From: Halobacillus fulvus
GTDB lineage: Bacteria; Bacillota; Bacilli; Bacillales; Halobacillaceae
NCBI GenBank assembly: GCA_004078665.1
Contig: SCFO01000006.1
Location: forward strand, 62,001 to 126,000
Length of the DNA stretch: 64,000 bases
Reading direction: 5' to 3'
Made by a program: the position numbers and the translations under genes. Below, one piece after another: positions 33,959 to 43,298 of the stretch. The first letter of the stretch is position 1; each line of letters begins with the position of its first letter. The notes under the pieces were generated by a model that was not told the DNA's origin, searched no databases, and worked only from the letters and a program-made list of their open reading frames with translations.

Positions 33959-34853
33959 GTGCGAGGACGTAACGAAGACCTATCGCCGACGAAAAGCTTT
34001 AGATCAGGTCAGTTTTTCGATCGGAGAAAATAAACTGGTCGGCCTTGTTGGCAGAAATGGTGCAGGGAAGACGACGCTCATGAAGGTGCTCGCCGGGATG
34101 CTGAGGGAGTCATCTGGGAGAGTCGAAGTCTTTTCTCGAAGGCCATTCAACGATCTGACCGTATCGGCGAACAGTATTTTCATAGATGACGAGATGAACT
34201 TTCCTCCGACGATGACGCTCGTGGAGCTGCTCCAGGAAGGCAGGCGCTTTTATCAAAACTGGGACCATGAGCTTGCGATGAAGCTGTTCGAATACTTCAA
34301 CCTTCCATCTAAAGCGAGGCATCAGGACCTTTCGAAAGGGATGCAATCGACGTTCAATATGATTATTGGCCTTTGTGCGCGCTGTCCGCTCACGATTTTC
34401 GATGAGCCGACGACAGGAATGGATTCAGTCGTTCGTCAGGATTTTTACCGGGCGTTACTGAAGGATTATCTCGCCCACCCGCGAACGATCCTTGTATCGA
34501 CGCATTACTTGAACGAGATGGAAGAGATTCTCGAAGAAGTGGTGTTGCTCGATAAAGGTCAGCTTGTCCTTCAAATGCCGATTGATGAGCTGAATGAGTT
34601 CACGATCCGTCTGTCCGGAAAGAAAGACGTACTCGAACGGTGGATCCAAGGTAAGGAAGTTCTTTTAACAAAAGAAACGGGCCATGATGATCAGTCCGTG
34701 ATTTTGAAAAATTCGTTCTCGGCTGAAGAACGGCAGGAGATGAAACGTTCAGGCGTTCACGTGTCGTCTGTCAGTGCTTCTGACGCGTGCATTTACGCCA
34801 CCAGTCCGAAAGGGGGAGTCGACCATGTATTTGACCGAAGTGAAGACAAGTGA
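33945..34853 (+). CDS. ABC transporter ATP-binding protein (YtrB-like)
   Basis: A 302-residue ATPase. It has Walker A GRNGAGKTTLMK, a shortened signature (LSKGMQSTFNMIIGLCA), Walker B LTIFDEPTTGMDS and H-loop STHYLNEMEE. It overlaps the regulator by 14 bases and the permease by 29. It should energise the membrane protein encoded next. The signature lacks the usual SGGQ and reads SKGMQ, typical of this subfamily. Confidence 0.92.
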   Translation: MDVIKCEDVTKTYRRRKALDQVSFSIGENKLVGLVGRNGAGKTTLMKVLAGMLRESSGRVEVFSRRPFNDLTVSANSIFIDDEMNFPPTMTLVELLQEGRRFYQNWDHELAMKLFEYFNLPSKARHQDLSKGMQSTFNMIIGLCARCPLTIFDEPTTGMDSVVRQDFYRALLKDYLAHPRTILVSTHYLNEMEEILEEVVLLDKGQLVLQMPIDELNEFTIRLSGKKDVLERWIQGKEVLLTKETGHDDQSVILKNSFSAEERQEMKRSGVHVSSVSASDACIYATSPKGGVDHVFDRSEDK

Positions 34854-35562
34854 CATCATCGGCAAGCAATTCCGTTATAAATTCAAATCGTATATCGGTG
34901 TATTTTCTTCGCTTGTGATCATTCAGCTTCTGGGCTTGCTTTTCTCCCTAAGTGGGAGCCGCTTTTCCAGTTCATCTGCGGTCGGCTACCAGGTCGATGT
35001 CCAGTACTATACCGTGGACATCGTGATGATCTTCACTATATTTTGGGGCTTCATGTCCGCCATGCTGCTGACGACGAAAGCGTATCGCGAGGATGATTTC
35101 GCCTTCATCACCAACCGGTTCAGCAGCAATTTATCGACGATCGCTTTTCTTGCGGTGATCAGCCTGATCGGAAGTCTGACCGCGGTTTTGTCAGGATTTT
35201 TGTTAAAAGTCGTCGTTTATCTTGTCGAGTCTGAACCGTTACTGAGCCTGAATCGGGGCGGAATCGCAAGCACCTATTCACTCGAAATACTCGGCGCCTT
35301 CGTCGTGGTCTTTTTGTTCGCCACCTTAGGATACGCAGCGGGCATGATCATCCAGCTGCACCGTCTGTTCATCGTGGTGCTCCCTGCGATCTTCTTAGGC
35401 GGATCGGTCTGGGTAGCCACGTTCGACGTCCCGATCGACTTGTTCCATTTCTATTTCCAGGAGGCCAATTTCCTCTTGTTTCTACTCAAAATGGTCGGGA
35501 CAGCAGGAGTATTGTGCGCGGTTGCGATGCTGATCGCGAATCGATTGGAGGTGAAGAGATAG
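34825..35562 (+). CDS. ABC transporter membrane subunit (YtrC/D-like)
   Basis: A 245-residue protein with six membrane segments and little sequence signature. I chose the ATG at 34825 after AAGGGGGAGTCG inside the ATPase gene; a frame start further upstream (34774) lacks a site. It is the channel partner of the preceding ATPase. The substrate is unknown. Confidence 0.8.
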   Translation: MYLTEVKTSDIIGKQFRYKFKSYIGVFSSLVIIQLLGLLFSLSGSRFSSSSAVGYQVDVQYYTVDIVMIFTIFWGFMSAMLLTTKAYREDDFAFITNRFSSNLSTIAFLAVISLIGSLTAVLSGFLLKVVVYLVESEPLLSLNRGGIASTYSLEILGAFVVVFLFATLGYAAGMIIQLHRLFIVVLPAIFLGGSVWVATFDVPIDLFHFYFQEANFLLFLLKMVGTAGVLCAVAMLIANRLEVKR

Positions 35563-36261
35563 ATGGTTGCCTTTCTACCGATTCTTATCATTTTAATCAT
35601 TGTGGCGGCTCTCACCACTACGTTCATGGTATCCAGTGGCAAAATCAAAAAAAGCCTCGTTCCGGCAAAGGCTGGGGGATGGATGTTGATCGCCTATAGT
35701 TCGCTGCTGATCGTCGCAATTGTCGTCAGTCTTTTTATCCCCGGTGAAACGATTTCTACGGAATCTGTCGATGAACAGGACTTAGAACAAACGGTAGAAG
35801 ACATGCACGAAGCCGTATTTAATGCCGAGTTGGATGATGTGGATCCGGATCTGATCCTCCAAGAATGGTCGTTTGATTATGAAAAAGACGCTGTCGGCCT
35901 CGATCTGCTCAGTGCAAATCCAGATCAGTTTTCGATCATGGTTCTGATTGAAAAAACGAACGAGCTGGATGATGATCTGAAGGCTTTTTATATTCACTCT
36001 CCAATGTATATGGACGGCATTCCGATCGATGTGGAAACGACCCCTGAGGTATCGATTTTGGATGAGGAAGTAAGGGTTGTAACGCCTGAGGAACAACAAA
36101 TCAGGTATAACGTCTACGACCACGGGCTTTCACTTGAGCCTTTCAAAGAGGGTAATGATTCGCCTTTCCATTCGAGCTTCAGTATGGCGGTCCTTTATCT
36201 TCAAGTCCCTGAGGATCTTGAGATTACGGCAGATATCAGCGATTATGAGATCGTCCGTTAA
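35563..36261 (+). CDS. Membrane-anchored protein of ABC operon, unknown
   Basis: A 232-residue protein with two N-terminal membrane helices (about residues 5-24 and 40-60). An acidic outside part of about 165 residues follows. The ATG is directly after the permease stop, with GGAGGTGAAGAG ahead. It could be a substrate-handling or sensor subunit of the transporter. No family is recognised. Confidence 0.65.
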   Translation: MVAFLPILIILIIVAALTTTFMVSSGKIKKSLVPAKAGGWMLIAYSSLLIVAIVVSLFIPGETISTESVDEQDLEQTVEDMHEAVFNAELDDVDPDLILQEWSFDYEKDAVGLDLLSANPDQFSIMVLIEKTNELDDDLKAFYIHSPMYMDGIPIDVETTPEVSILDEEVRVVTPEEQQIRYNVYDHGLSLEPFKEGNDSPFHSSFSMAVLYLQVPEDLEITADISDYEIVR

Positions 36262-36297
36262 AGAGCTCTATTTCTTCAAAATAAAGGAGGAAAACTC

Positions 36298-36828
36298 ATG
36301 TTCAAACATACCCTCGACGAACACACAGAACTACGCCTGCTCGAAGTCCGGCACGCCGAAGCCTTATTCCAACTGACGGACTCATCAAGAGAATCCCTGA
36401 GAGAGTGGCTTCCTTGGGTCGACTTCACCAAAACGGCGGAGGACTCGAAGGGGTTCATTGAAGGCACGATGAAGAAATTCGGCAACAATGATGGTTTTGA
36501 AGCCGGCATCTGGTATAAAGGAGAGCTCGCAGGGGTTGTCGGGTTGCATGCGATCAACTGGTCGAACCGCTCGACGACGATCGGCTACTGGCTCGGAGAA
36601 CGCTTCACAGGCCATGGCCTGATGACGAAGGCGTGTCAGGCTGTGATCGACTACTGCTTTGAGGAGCTGGATTTGAAGCGTATTGAAATCCGCGCGGCAA
36701 CGGGGAATGGCAAGAGCTTTGCGATTCCGGAGAGGCTCGGCTTTCAAAAGGAAGGCGTGGTCCGTTGTGCGGAGCGACTGAATGGGGCGTATGTCGACCA
36801 TTATGTGTACGGGTTGATCAATGAGTAA
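36298..36828 (+). CDS. RimJ/RimL-type GNAT N-acetyltransferase
   Basis: A 176-residue protein. The pattern LGERFTGHGLMTKACQAVID includes the acetyl-CoA loop. Next come RIEIRAATGN and a conserved ERLGFQKEGVVRCAER. This arrangement is typical of ribosomal-protein or antibiotic acetyltransferases. The ATG at 36298 follows AAAGGAGGAAAAC. A strong terminator follows. Confidence 0.9.
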   Translation: MFKHTLDEHTELRLLEVRHAEALFQLTDSSRESLREWLPWVDFTKTAEDSKGFIEGTMKKFGNNDGFEAGIWYKGELAGVVGLHAINWSNRSTTIGYWLGERFTGHGLMTKACQAVIDYCFEELDLKRIEIRAATGNGKSFAIPERLGFQKEGVVRCAERLNGAYVDHYVYGLINE

Positions 36829-36858
36829 AAGCTCAGACTTTAGGGTCTGAGCTTTTTT
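36827..36858. terminator. Terminator after GNAT gene
   Basis: AAAAGCTCAGAC-tttag-GGTCTGAGCTTTTTT, long stem and T-run. Confidence 0.9.
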
Positions 36859-36872
36859 GTGTGGTATATGAG

Positions 36873-36931
36873 AATCCGACAACGTTCGTGAACTATTCGA
36901 CACCAGAAATCGAGAATCCCGCAAAAACACG
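36873..36931. repeat. 21-bp tandem repeat array B (short)
   Basis: Two full 21-bp units (36873 and 36894) and a decayed third (36915). The openings are AATCCGACA, TATTCGACA and AATCCCGCA. The 12-base parts (ACGTTCGTGAAC, CCAGAAATCGAG) resemble those in arrays A and C. It lies between convergent genes directly past the GNAT terminator. Confidence 0.85.
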
Positions 36932-36938
36932 ACCGCGA

Positions 36939-37610
36939 TTAAAACGAAACCGTCACCGAATCACCTTCATTGACTGCCTCGCCATCCTTGAAGACGTCAC
37001 TCGTCTCGATCATCACTTCAGACAGCTCTTCCGGCTCCGTCTCATCGAAAATGAATCCGAGCTGACCGTAACGTTTTTCACCAGGCTCATAGTCACCGTG
37101 CAGCTCTTCCATATAGAAATCGTCGGCAAAACCTTTCGTTTCTCCGCTATTCGCTTCCAGTTTGTTGACCGGCGCAAAATTCAGCGTTTCGTCCGACGTA
37201 TTTTCGATCACGACACGCACCTTCACATAGTTGAAGTTCGTTTCATCGTGGGAGAAGCCGTGGAAAAAGTCGATCATATCCGGAGATGGCTGATAGTTCA
37301 TGTATTTGACCTCTTCGATGCTCATCTCAAACGGACCCGCTTCAAGCGACTTCGCCTCCGGGGCATACCCGAGAAGTTTGATTTCCCCGTCTTGATCGCG
37401 CAAGCTTTCACCGATTTCAGTCAAACGGCTGTCATCCGGGGCTTGAGGGCTTTCAATAAAAGGTCCTCCCTCTTTCGATTCCGTTTTTTCTACTTCTGTC
37501 TGCTCCGCTTGGACGTCGGTCTCAGCCGCTGCTTCGTTCTCGGCATTGCCTTCCGACGAACAAGCCGCGAGAAGCACGAGTCCGATCCATATCCAGATCA
37601 TCTTTTTCAT
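36939..37610 (-). CDS. Predicted lipoprotein with DUF4352-like fold
   Basis: A 223-residue exported protein: lipobox LLAAC, then a Glu/Thr-rich linker (about residues 20-70). A beta-rich domain follows, with the pattern VKVRVVIENTSDETLNFAP and GQLGFIFDETEPEELSEV, resembling DUF4352/telokin-like domains. The function is unknown; it is surface-anchored. The ATG at 37610 follows TAAGGAGGATG. Confidence 0.75.
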   Translation of the reverse strand: MKKMIWIWIGLVLLAACSSEGNAENEAAAETDVQAEQTEVEKTESKEGGPFIESPQAPDDSRLTEIGESLRDQDGEIKLLGYAPEAKSLEAGPFEMSIEEVKYMNYQPSPDMIDFFHGFSHDETNFNYVKVRVVIENTSDETLNFAPVNKLEANSGETKGFADDFYMEELHGDYEPGEKRYGQLGFIFDETEPEELSEVMIETSDVFKDGEAVNEGDSVTVSF

Positions 37611-37633
37611 TGGGCATCCTCCTTATTGAAAAG

Positions 37634-37660
37634 AGAAAAGGAGCCTCCATAGAGGCCCGC
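37634..37660 (-). terminator. Possible terminator after alkaline phosphatase
   Basis: On the minus strand GGGCCTC-tat-GGAGGCTC is followed by a T-rich CTTTTCTCTTTTC. Confidence 0.55.
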
Positions 37661-37670
37661 TTCTCCGGTC

Positions 37671-39131
37671 TTAGTTGTGTCCGTGACCTTTTCCTTTATG
37701 TCCATTTCCTTTTTCCCCATCATCTGTCTTCTGAAGGTTCACTGCATCCAGCACTTCGAACAGCTTCTGACCTGTTTCACTGTTTTCGTTCAGGCCGCTG
37801 AATTTGTCCGTTTGTGGTCCGTATGCATAGACGTTGACGTCGACACCTGTGTGTCCGCCAGTCGTCCAGCCGGTACCGGAGCGTTCGTTGTAGATGTTTT
37901 CAATCGCATCATCGACAGCTACAACGTCGATCGATCCATCTTCAGGCTGTGCCGCTTCTTTGACCGTGTCGATTTCTTCCTGTGTCAAATCTAGTCCGGA
38001 GTACGCGTTCAGCGTCTCTTCTACATCTGCACCGTCTGCAATCTCGGCTGCCATGTAGTCTGGTGTGCGCTCAGCCGCAGCGATCACTTCCGGGTTGAAG
38101 ACGTAAGGACCGCCGCGGCCGATGGAGATTCCGCCCGTGGAGTGGTCCGCTGTTGCGACGACAAGTGTATGCTTATCTTTTTTCGCAAACTCGATCGCTT
38201 CTTCAAACGCTTTTTCGAAATCTTCCATTTCACTCATGGCCGCTACGACATCATTGTCGTGCCCTGCCCAGTCGATTTGGCTTCCTTCGACCATCAGGAA
38301 GAATCCATCCTTGTCCTGGCTCAGCTTGTCCAGTGCTGTCGTCGTCATTTCCTCAAGGGAAGGCGTCTCTTCATCACGGTCGATCGCCTTATCCAGACCT
38401 TTTGGTGCGAAAAGACCAAGGATTTGATCATTGTCGTCGCTCAGCATTTCTTCTTTGGACGTCACGTAGCTGTAGCCGCTCTCCTGGAATTCTTCCGTCA
38501 GATTGCGGTCGTCACGGTCGAAATAAGCCGTTCCGCCACCAAGCATGACATCGACTTTGTGCTCACCGTCAATCATTTCATCGTAGTAGTCATCTGCAAT
38601 CGCGTTGTAGTTGTTACGCGATACGTCGTGCGCTCCAAATGCTGCCGGAGTCGCGTGGTTGATTTGGGAAGTCGATACGAGACCGGTCGCTTTTCCTTGT
38701 TCCTTCGCCGCTTCCAAAATCGTCTTTTCTTCTTCCTGATCCAGGTTGACCCCGATCGCTCCGTTATACGTCTTGATACCAGAAGCCATCGATGTAGCCG
38801 TTGCCGCTGAATCCGGGATGTTCTCTTTTACATCGCCTTCTCCGCCGTCAAAATAAGGATCCCAAGAATATGTAGCCTGCATGCCGACCAAATACGGATC
38901 GAACGCCGTCTTCTCCATCATTTTCGTCGCTGGATCGTCCTTCATGTAACGGTGCATCGTCGTATATGTCGGGCCCATTCCGTCACCGACTAGAAAAATG
39001 ACGTTCTTGATTTTCGCATTGTTTTCCTTCGCCTCTACTGCCGGGGCATCCGTTGTTGCAAGTCCACCGAAAACAAGCGAGCTCATAACCGCAAACGGAA
39101 GAACTTTTTTCTTGAATGTTTTCTTGAACAT
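37671..39131 (-). CDS. Secreted alkaline phosphatase
   Basis: A 486-residue protein with a Sec signal peptide (KKTFKKKVLPFAVMSSLVFG). The metal site opens with FLVGDGMGPTYTTMHRYM, and the active-site Ser is in PDSAATATSMASG. His ligands are in DHSTGG and TGGHTGVDV. It releases phosphate from monoesters outside the cell. The tail is Gly/Lys/His-rich. The ATG at 39131 follows AATAAGGAGGAG. The upstream plus strand has TTTACA repeated 21 bases apart (39219, 39240), which might be PhoP-type half sites; this is weak. Confidence 0.94.
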   Translation of the reverse strand: MFKKTFKKKVLPFAVMSSLVFGGLATTDAPAVEAKENNAKIKNVIFLVGDGMGPTYTTMHRYMKDDPATKMMEKTAFDPYLVGMQATYSWDPYFDGGEGDVKENIPDSAATATSMASGIKTYNGAIGVNLDQEEEKTILEAAKEQGKATGLVSTSQINHATPAAFGAHDVSRNNYNAIADDYYDEMIDGEHKVDVMLGGGTAYFDRDDRNLTEEFQESGYSYVTSKEEMLSDDNDQILGLFAPKGLDKAIDRDEETPSLEEMTTTALDKLSQDKDGFFLMVEGSQIDWAGHDNDVVAAMSEMEDFEKAFEEAIEFAKKDKHTLVVATADHSTGGISIGRGGPYVFNPEVIAAAERTPDYMAAEIADGADVEETLNAYSGLDLTQEEIDTVKEAAQPEDGSIDVVAVDDAIENIYNERSGTGWTTGGHTGVDVNVYAYGPQTDKFSGLNENSETGQKLFEVLDAVNLQKTDDGEKGNGHKGKGHGHN

Positions 39132-39278
39132 TGTACTCCTCCTTATTTTTCCATCAAATTGTTACACGTTCAGTGTAGGGGAGAAAAAGCAGGTATACAA
39201 TGGGTTTTTCTATTTATTTACAAAACTCAACTATCTGTTTACATACGTTATGGATTTGTATCATTATATATGCAAAAA

Positions 39279-39320
39279 TCCCCTCCTGAAGCCATTTTTC
39301 AATGACAAAAGGAGGGGGGA
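39279..39320 (-). terminator. Terminator after M48 protease gene
   Basis: On the minus strand CCCCTCCT ... AGGAGGGG is followed by ATTTTTGC. Another 60 bases to the protease stop are non-coding. The rest of the 250-base gap to the phosphatase gene is AT-rich and holds no other gene. Confidence 0.75.
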
Positions 39321-39381
39321 CATCTGCTTATATGTGTCGAATTGTGTAGTTTGTGTAAAACCCTTTTTCTTCCTGACTGAA

Positions 39382-40647
39382 TCAGGGAGCGTCGCGTTGC
39401 TCTTGTTCGAGCATATAAATCCGCTCCATCATCGTCGGATGTCCATAATTCATGAACTTCACGAGTGCCGGAGGATTGACGTCGCTACGGCCGTTGATCG
39501 TCAACTCCTGGAACGCTCCGATCGCAGCCTCGACGTCTTCAGTCATCTGTATCGCATAGCGATCCGCATCCGCTTCTGCGTTCCTTGAAATCGCAAGCTC
39601 AGCCGGCGTAGCGGCGAACGATATGATCGAAAAAGTAAGGTACAGCAAGGGAAGACCGGCGATATCGGTCAGGCCATTCAAGCGGAACGTAGCGCCCCAT
39701 TTTCTGAATATAAAGCGCACGAGGCGATACGCGATCAAGAGGCCGACGAATGTGCCCGCGATCAGCCCGGCAAGGTTCCAGTACAGGTGGTTCATCACGT
39801 AATGGGCGATTTCGTGCGCCATGATGAACAGCACTTCGTTATCCTCGAGCCGGTTGAGCGTCGTATCCCAAAGCACGATCCGGAGACTCGAACCGATGCC
39901 GTTCACATACGCATTCATACTGTTCGTCTCTTCCGACATGTTCACTTCATAGACACGGTCGGCGGGGACATCCGCTTCATCAGCGAGCGCGAGAATCTTT
40001 TCTTCGAGTTCTTTATCCTGCAATTCATAAAAATCATTATATAAAGGATCGATGACGACCGGCTGCACCCACATCATCAAAACGAGGAACGGGATTAATA
40101 ACAGCCACCCATACAGCCACCAGCGCTTCTCAAACTTTTTCATCAGCCAGTACAGCACAGTGATGAGGACGGCCATCGTCACGAAACCGATCCAGAAGCC
40201 GATCATCTGCTCGCGCATCCAGTCTGAGAACGTCTGGACCGATACGCCGTACGTGACCGATAAATAGCGGAACGCATAGTCGATCGGAAACGTGAGGAAC
40301 CACGTCAATGTCGACAGCAGCAAGACATAGAGAGGGATTTGGATGAACGAAAAGCGCGAAACTTTTTCCCCGAATCGTTTGAACAGGTGGGATACGCCGA
40401 AGACGAGCACCCCGATATAAATGAGCCACTCGACAGGCAGCGTCGCAAACGACAGAAAATAGCGCGTCCGCGAATATTCCTGACTGAGCTCGAGCTCCCG
40501 CTCCGTCATAAACGTCGTCGGATCGGCCGCCGTCCCTTCATAAGCGGGCGGCACACCGAAATCGGACCACTGGAAAAGGTAGAGGCCCATTAAGACTATG
40601 TAAATCGGGTAAATGATCAATGTCCATAACATAAACGTTTTCTTCAT
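39382..40647 (-). CDS. M48 family (CAAX protease 1-type) zinc metalloprotease
   Basis: A 421-residue membrane protein with six to seven helices. The zinc site HEIAHYVMNH (HExxH) and a second Glu in NAEADADRYA are present. The N-terminal half is the Ste24-like membrane part. It probably cleaves membrane or exported peptides. I chose the ATG at 40647 after GGAGGGAACGGG; the frame opens earlier, at 40722, without a site. Single gene. Confidence 0.88.
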   Translation of the reverse strand: MKKTFMLWTLIIYPIYIVLMGLYLFQWSDFGVPPAYEGTAADPTTFMTERELELSQEYSRTRYFLSFATLPVEWLIYIGVLVFGVSHLFKRFGEKVSRFSFIQIPLYVLLLSTLTWFLTFPIDYAFRYLSVTYGVSVQTFSDWMREQMIGFWIGFVTMAVLITVLYWLMKKFEKRWWLYGWLLLIPFLVLMMWVQPVVIDPLYNDFYELQDKELEEKILALADEADVPADRVYEVNMSEETNSMNAYVNGIGSSLRIVLWDTTLNRLEDNEVLFIMAHEIAHYVMNHLYWNLAGLIAGTFVGLLIAYRLVRFIFRKWGATFRLNGLTDIAGLPLLYLTFSIISFAATPAELAISRNAEADADRYAIQMTEDVEAAIGAFQELTINGRSDVNPPALVKFMNYGHPTMMERIYMLEQEQRDAP

Positions 40648-40856
40648 CCCGTTCCCTCCTGTCCCCTCTATTGTACGAGCTTTTGCTGAAAAATAGAACA
40701 TAATGGCCTTTCGATTGTTCATTCGTTCTTACCATTATATCTTGTCTAATCGATTGGGATTTTATTTGTGAAAAGTTGAACAAAGTAGTTGATTTTTAAT
40801 TCCAGCCCTTTTATAATGAGACTATAATTAAATATGTGAAGTAATGAGCAAAGTAT

Positions 40857-40920
40857 TTGAGACGTCGATTCCACTCTTTTATACTAAAATTATAAACTGA
40901 TATGTGAATTGTTTCACATA
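40857..40920 (+). promoter_or_regulatory. Promoter and Rex-like operator of NADH oxidase gene
   Basis: TTGAGA (40857-40862), 17 bases, TATACT (40880-40885). TATGTGAA-TTGT-TTCACATA (40901-40920) is a perfect 8-bp palindrome at or just after the start point. It matches the Rex (NADH-sensing) consensus TTGTGAA-N4-TTCACAA closely. A partial second one, TTGTGAAAAGTTGAACAA, lies upstream at about 40767. Other sequence in the 300-base gap before 40945 is AT-rich. Confidence 0.7.
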
Positions 40921-40944
40921 AAATCTCCAAGGAGGAACTCCCTT

Positions 40945-42276
40945 ATGAAAATTGCTGTGATTGGTAGTACACACGCAGGAACTGCTGCGGTGACGAATAT
41001 GGCGAAACTGTATCCTGAAGCTGATATTACGGTCTATGAACGAAACGATAACGTATCCTTCCTATCCTGTGGCCTTGCGCTGTATGTCGGTGGAGTCGTG
41101 CACGATCCGCAAGGGCTGTTCTACTCCTCTCCGGAAGAATTGCAGCAGCTCGGGATCACCATGAAAATGCAGCACGATGTCCACGAAATCAATACCGAAA
41201 ACCAGACGATCGAAGCAACGAACCTTGTGACAGGTGAAAAGGTGTATGACGCCTATGATAAGCTTGTCATGACGACAGGTTCATGGCCTGTGACGCCGCC
41301 GATCGAAGGCATCGAGCTCGACAACGTCCTGCTCGCGAAGAACTTCCATCAGGCGAACACGATCATCGAGCGCGCCAAAGACGCTGAGAACGTTACGGTC
41401 GTCGGGGCCGGATATATCGGTGTCGAGCTCGTCGAAGCCTTTGAAAAGGCAGGAAAAAACGTGACACTGATCGATGGTGCGGACCGGATTCTGAATAAAT
41501 ATCTCGATTCAGAGTTCACCGATATCGTAGAGGATGATTTCGAAGAGCGTGGCATCAAGCTCGCCATGAATGAAACCGTCCAACGATTCGAAGGGGAAAA
41601 CGGACGCGTACGCACCGTGCACACCAACAATGGATCGTATGACGCTGATCTTGTCATCATGTGTGTCGGCTTCCGTCCGAATACCGATTTGTTGAAAGGA
41701 AAAGTCGAGATGCTCGGCAATGGTGCCATCAAAGTCGATGAGTATATGCAAACGAGCGATCCGTCGATTTATGCTGCCGGCGACTGCTGTGCTGTGAAAT
41801 ACAATCCGACGGGTGAGCATGCCTATATTCCGCTCGCGACCAACGCCGTCCGGATGGGAACTCTCGTCGCCCGCAACCTGGTCGAACCGACGATGAAGCA
41901 TGTCGGGACACAAGGTACATCCGGCTTGCACATTTATGATTTGAATATGGCTTCTACTGGCCTGACAGAAACCTCAGCCCGTCTTTTTGATATAAATGTG
42001 AAAAGTATCACAATAGAGGATACACACCGTCCGACGTTCATGCCGACAGCTGAGAACGTCCAGCTGAAGGTGAGCTATGATCCGGAAACGAGACGGATTC
42101 TCGGAGCCCAGGTCATTTCAAAAGCGGACGTGACACAATCGATCAACACGTTGAGTGTCTGTATCCAAAGCGGAATGAAGATCGATGAGCTCGGCTTCGT
42201 CGACTTCTTCTTCCAGCCGCATTTCAACCAGCCATGGAACTTCATCAATAAAGCCGGCTTGCAAGCGGCTCAATAA
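40945..42276 (+). CDS. NADH oxidase / CoA-disulfide reductase-type flavoprotein
   Basis: A 443-residue enzyme. FAD-binding MKIAVIGSTHAGTAAV at the N-terminus, redox-active Cys42 in NVSFLSCGLALYVGG. The NAD fold is VTVVGAGYIGVELVEAFEKAGK, and the second FAD contact is IYAAGDCCAV. The single Cys fits water-forming NADH oxidase (Nox) or CoA-disulfide reductase. The promoter carries a Rex-like site, which favours an NADH-oxidising role. I chose the ATG at 40945 after CAAGGAGGAAC. Confidence 0.9.
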   Translation: MKIAVIGSTHAGTAAVTNMAKLYPEADITVYERNDNVSFLSCGLALYVGGVVHDPQGLFYSSPEELQQLGITMKMQHDVHEINTENQTIEATNLVTGEKVYDAYDKLVMTTGSWPVTPPIEGIELDNVLLAKNFHQANTIIERAKDAENVTVVGAGYIGVELVEAFEKAGKNVTLIDGADRILNKYLDSEFTDIVEDDFEERGIKLAMNETVQRFEGENGRVRTVHTNNGSYDADLVIMCVGFRPNTDLLKGKVEMLGNGAIKVDEYMQTSDPSIYAAGDCCAVKYNPTGEHAYIPLATNAVRMGTLVARNLVEPTMKHVGTQGTSGLHIYDLNMASTGLTETSARLFDINVKSITIEDTHRPTFMPTAENVQLKVSYDPETRRILGAQVISKADVTQSINTLSVCIQSGMKIDELGFVDFFFQPHFNQPWNFINKAGLQAAQ

Positions 42277-42282
42277 TAAAAA

Positions 42283-42314
42283 CAAGGCTGCCTGATCCGT
42301 TCAGGCAGCCTTTC
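42283..42314. terminator. Bidirectional terminator
   Basis: AAGGCTGCCTGA-tccgt-TCAGGCAGCCTT between convergent genes. Confidence 0.88.
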
Positions 42315-42320
42315 TGTATG

Positions 42321-42497
42321 TCAGCGTCTTTTCTTCTTGGCGTAATCTTTGCCCATCTTCGTCTGTCTTAAATGCTTCTGCAATTCATCGAGCGGGATTC
42401 CATCAACAAAACGATCTCTCATAAACATCTCTGTAAAGGTCACTTGACTGTCCAACGGCATCCTGACATCACGTTGACTATGTTCAAGCTCCGGCAC
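42321..42497 (-). CDS. Small hypothetical protein (58 aa)
   Basis: The protein reads as PELEHSQRDVRMPLDSQVTF at its N-terminus and has a basic C-terminus (KDYAKKKRR). I chose GTG at 42497, seven bases after a strong TTTGGAGGTGG site. The frame is open to 42560 but without a better site. TATAAT lies 20 bases further up. It is probably cytosolic; no family is known to me. Confidence 0.6.
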   Translation of the reverse strand: MPELEHSQRDVRMPLDSQVTFTEMFMRDRFVDGIPLDELQKHLRQTKMGKDYAKKKRR

Positions 42498-42782
42498 GGA
42501 TTTTCCACCTCCAAAGATTTGATGATTATAAATACCACGCGCTTTGACAGATGAAACCACTCAATGCGTTCTTTTTATCCTATGCAGAGCCTGAGAGGGT
42601 TATGACGAAGCGTATCGGGTAGCGTTACGCTCAATGACAGTCTCTATATCGCCGGGCGATACAGCATTTTAGCGTGTATTTATTGAAATTACGTCGTATA
42701 AACAGAACGTTTACATTTGTAACCATAAGTTCCTTCCCCTTTTTTCTTTACTCGTGTAGAGTTTCCTATAGGAGGTGTGGAG

Positions 42783-43178
42783 ATGGAACATGGTTTCGGT
42801 GATAAACTGAAAAAATTGAGAGAGGAAAATGCCTGGTCTCAGGATGACCTCGCTTTAAAATTGAATGTGTCGAGGCAAGCCGTATATAAATGGGAAACGA
42901 ATAAAGGGTACCCCGATATAAACAACCTGATCCAAATCAGCGACCTTTTTGATGTGAAAGTGGATGAATTGATTCGAAATGATGAAGATTTACGGGACAG
43001 TATTCAGATCGACGAAAAGGAATCGTTAGAAAAATTATCTGATCCTGGCTTCTATATCGGATTGGTTATCATGCTGATCGGTTTATTCTTGAATCATCAA
43101 CTGCTCATGATTATAGGATTGCTAACCTTAGTTTTTTTGTCAGATCTCATCACATCGATGATTTCGCTATTTAAATAA
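42783..43178 (+). CDS. HTH (XRE) regulator with membrane tail
   Basis: A 131-residue protein. The HTH (residues about 7-62) reads LREENAWSQDDLALKLNVSR, then WETNKGYPDINN. Two hydrophobic helices (about 88-105 and 108-128) follow, so it is a membrane-tethered repressor of a common Firmicutes type. The target is unknown; perhaps itself or the symporter gene after it. I chose the ATG at 42783, seven bases after TAGGAGG. Confidence 0.85.
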   Translation: MEHGFGDKLKKLREENAWSQDDLALKLNVSRQAVYKWETNKGYPDINNLIQISDLFDVKVDELIRNDEDLRDSIQIDEKESLEKLSDPGFYIGLVIMLIGLFLNHQLLMIIGLLTLVFLSDLITSMISLFK

Positions 43179-43298
43179 CCGCTCACTTGAAAACGAAATC
43201 CTTCACTATGGTCTGGTATTTTTTACATTTCACTTGTCGTGAAACGTTTGCACATGAGATACTTTCAGGCATGCATCAATAAGAAAGGACGCATCATC

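Noticed and set aside
38142-38810. Long rightward frame inside the alkaline phosphatase gene
   Set aside because: Antisense shadow; low-complexity Val/Arg/Phe-rich product and no ribosome site.
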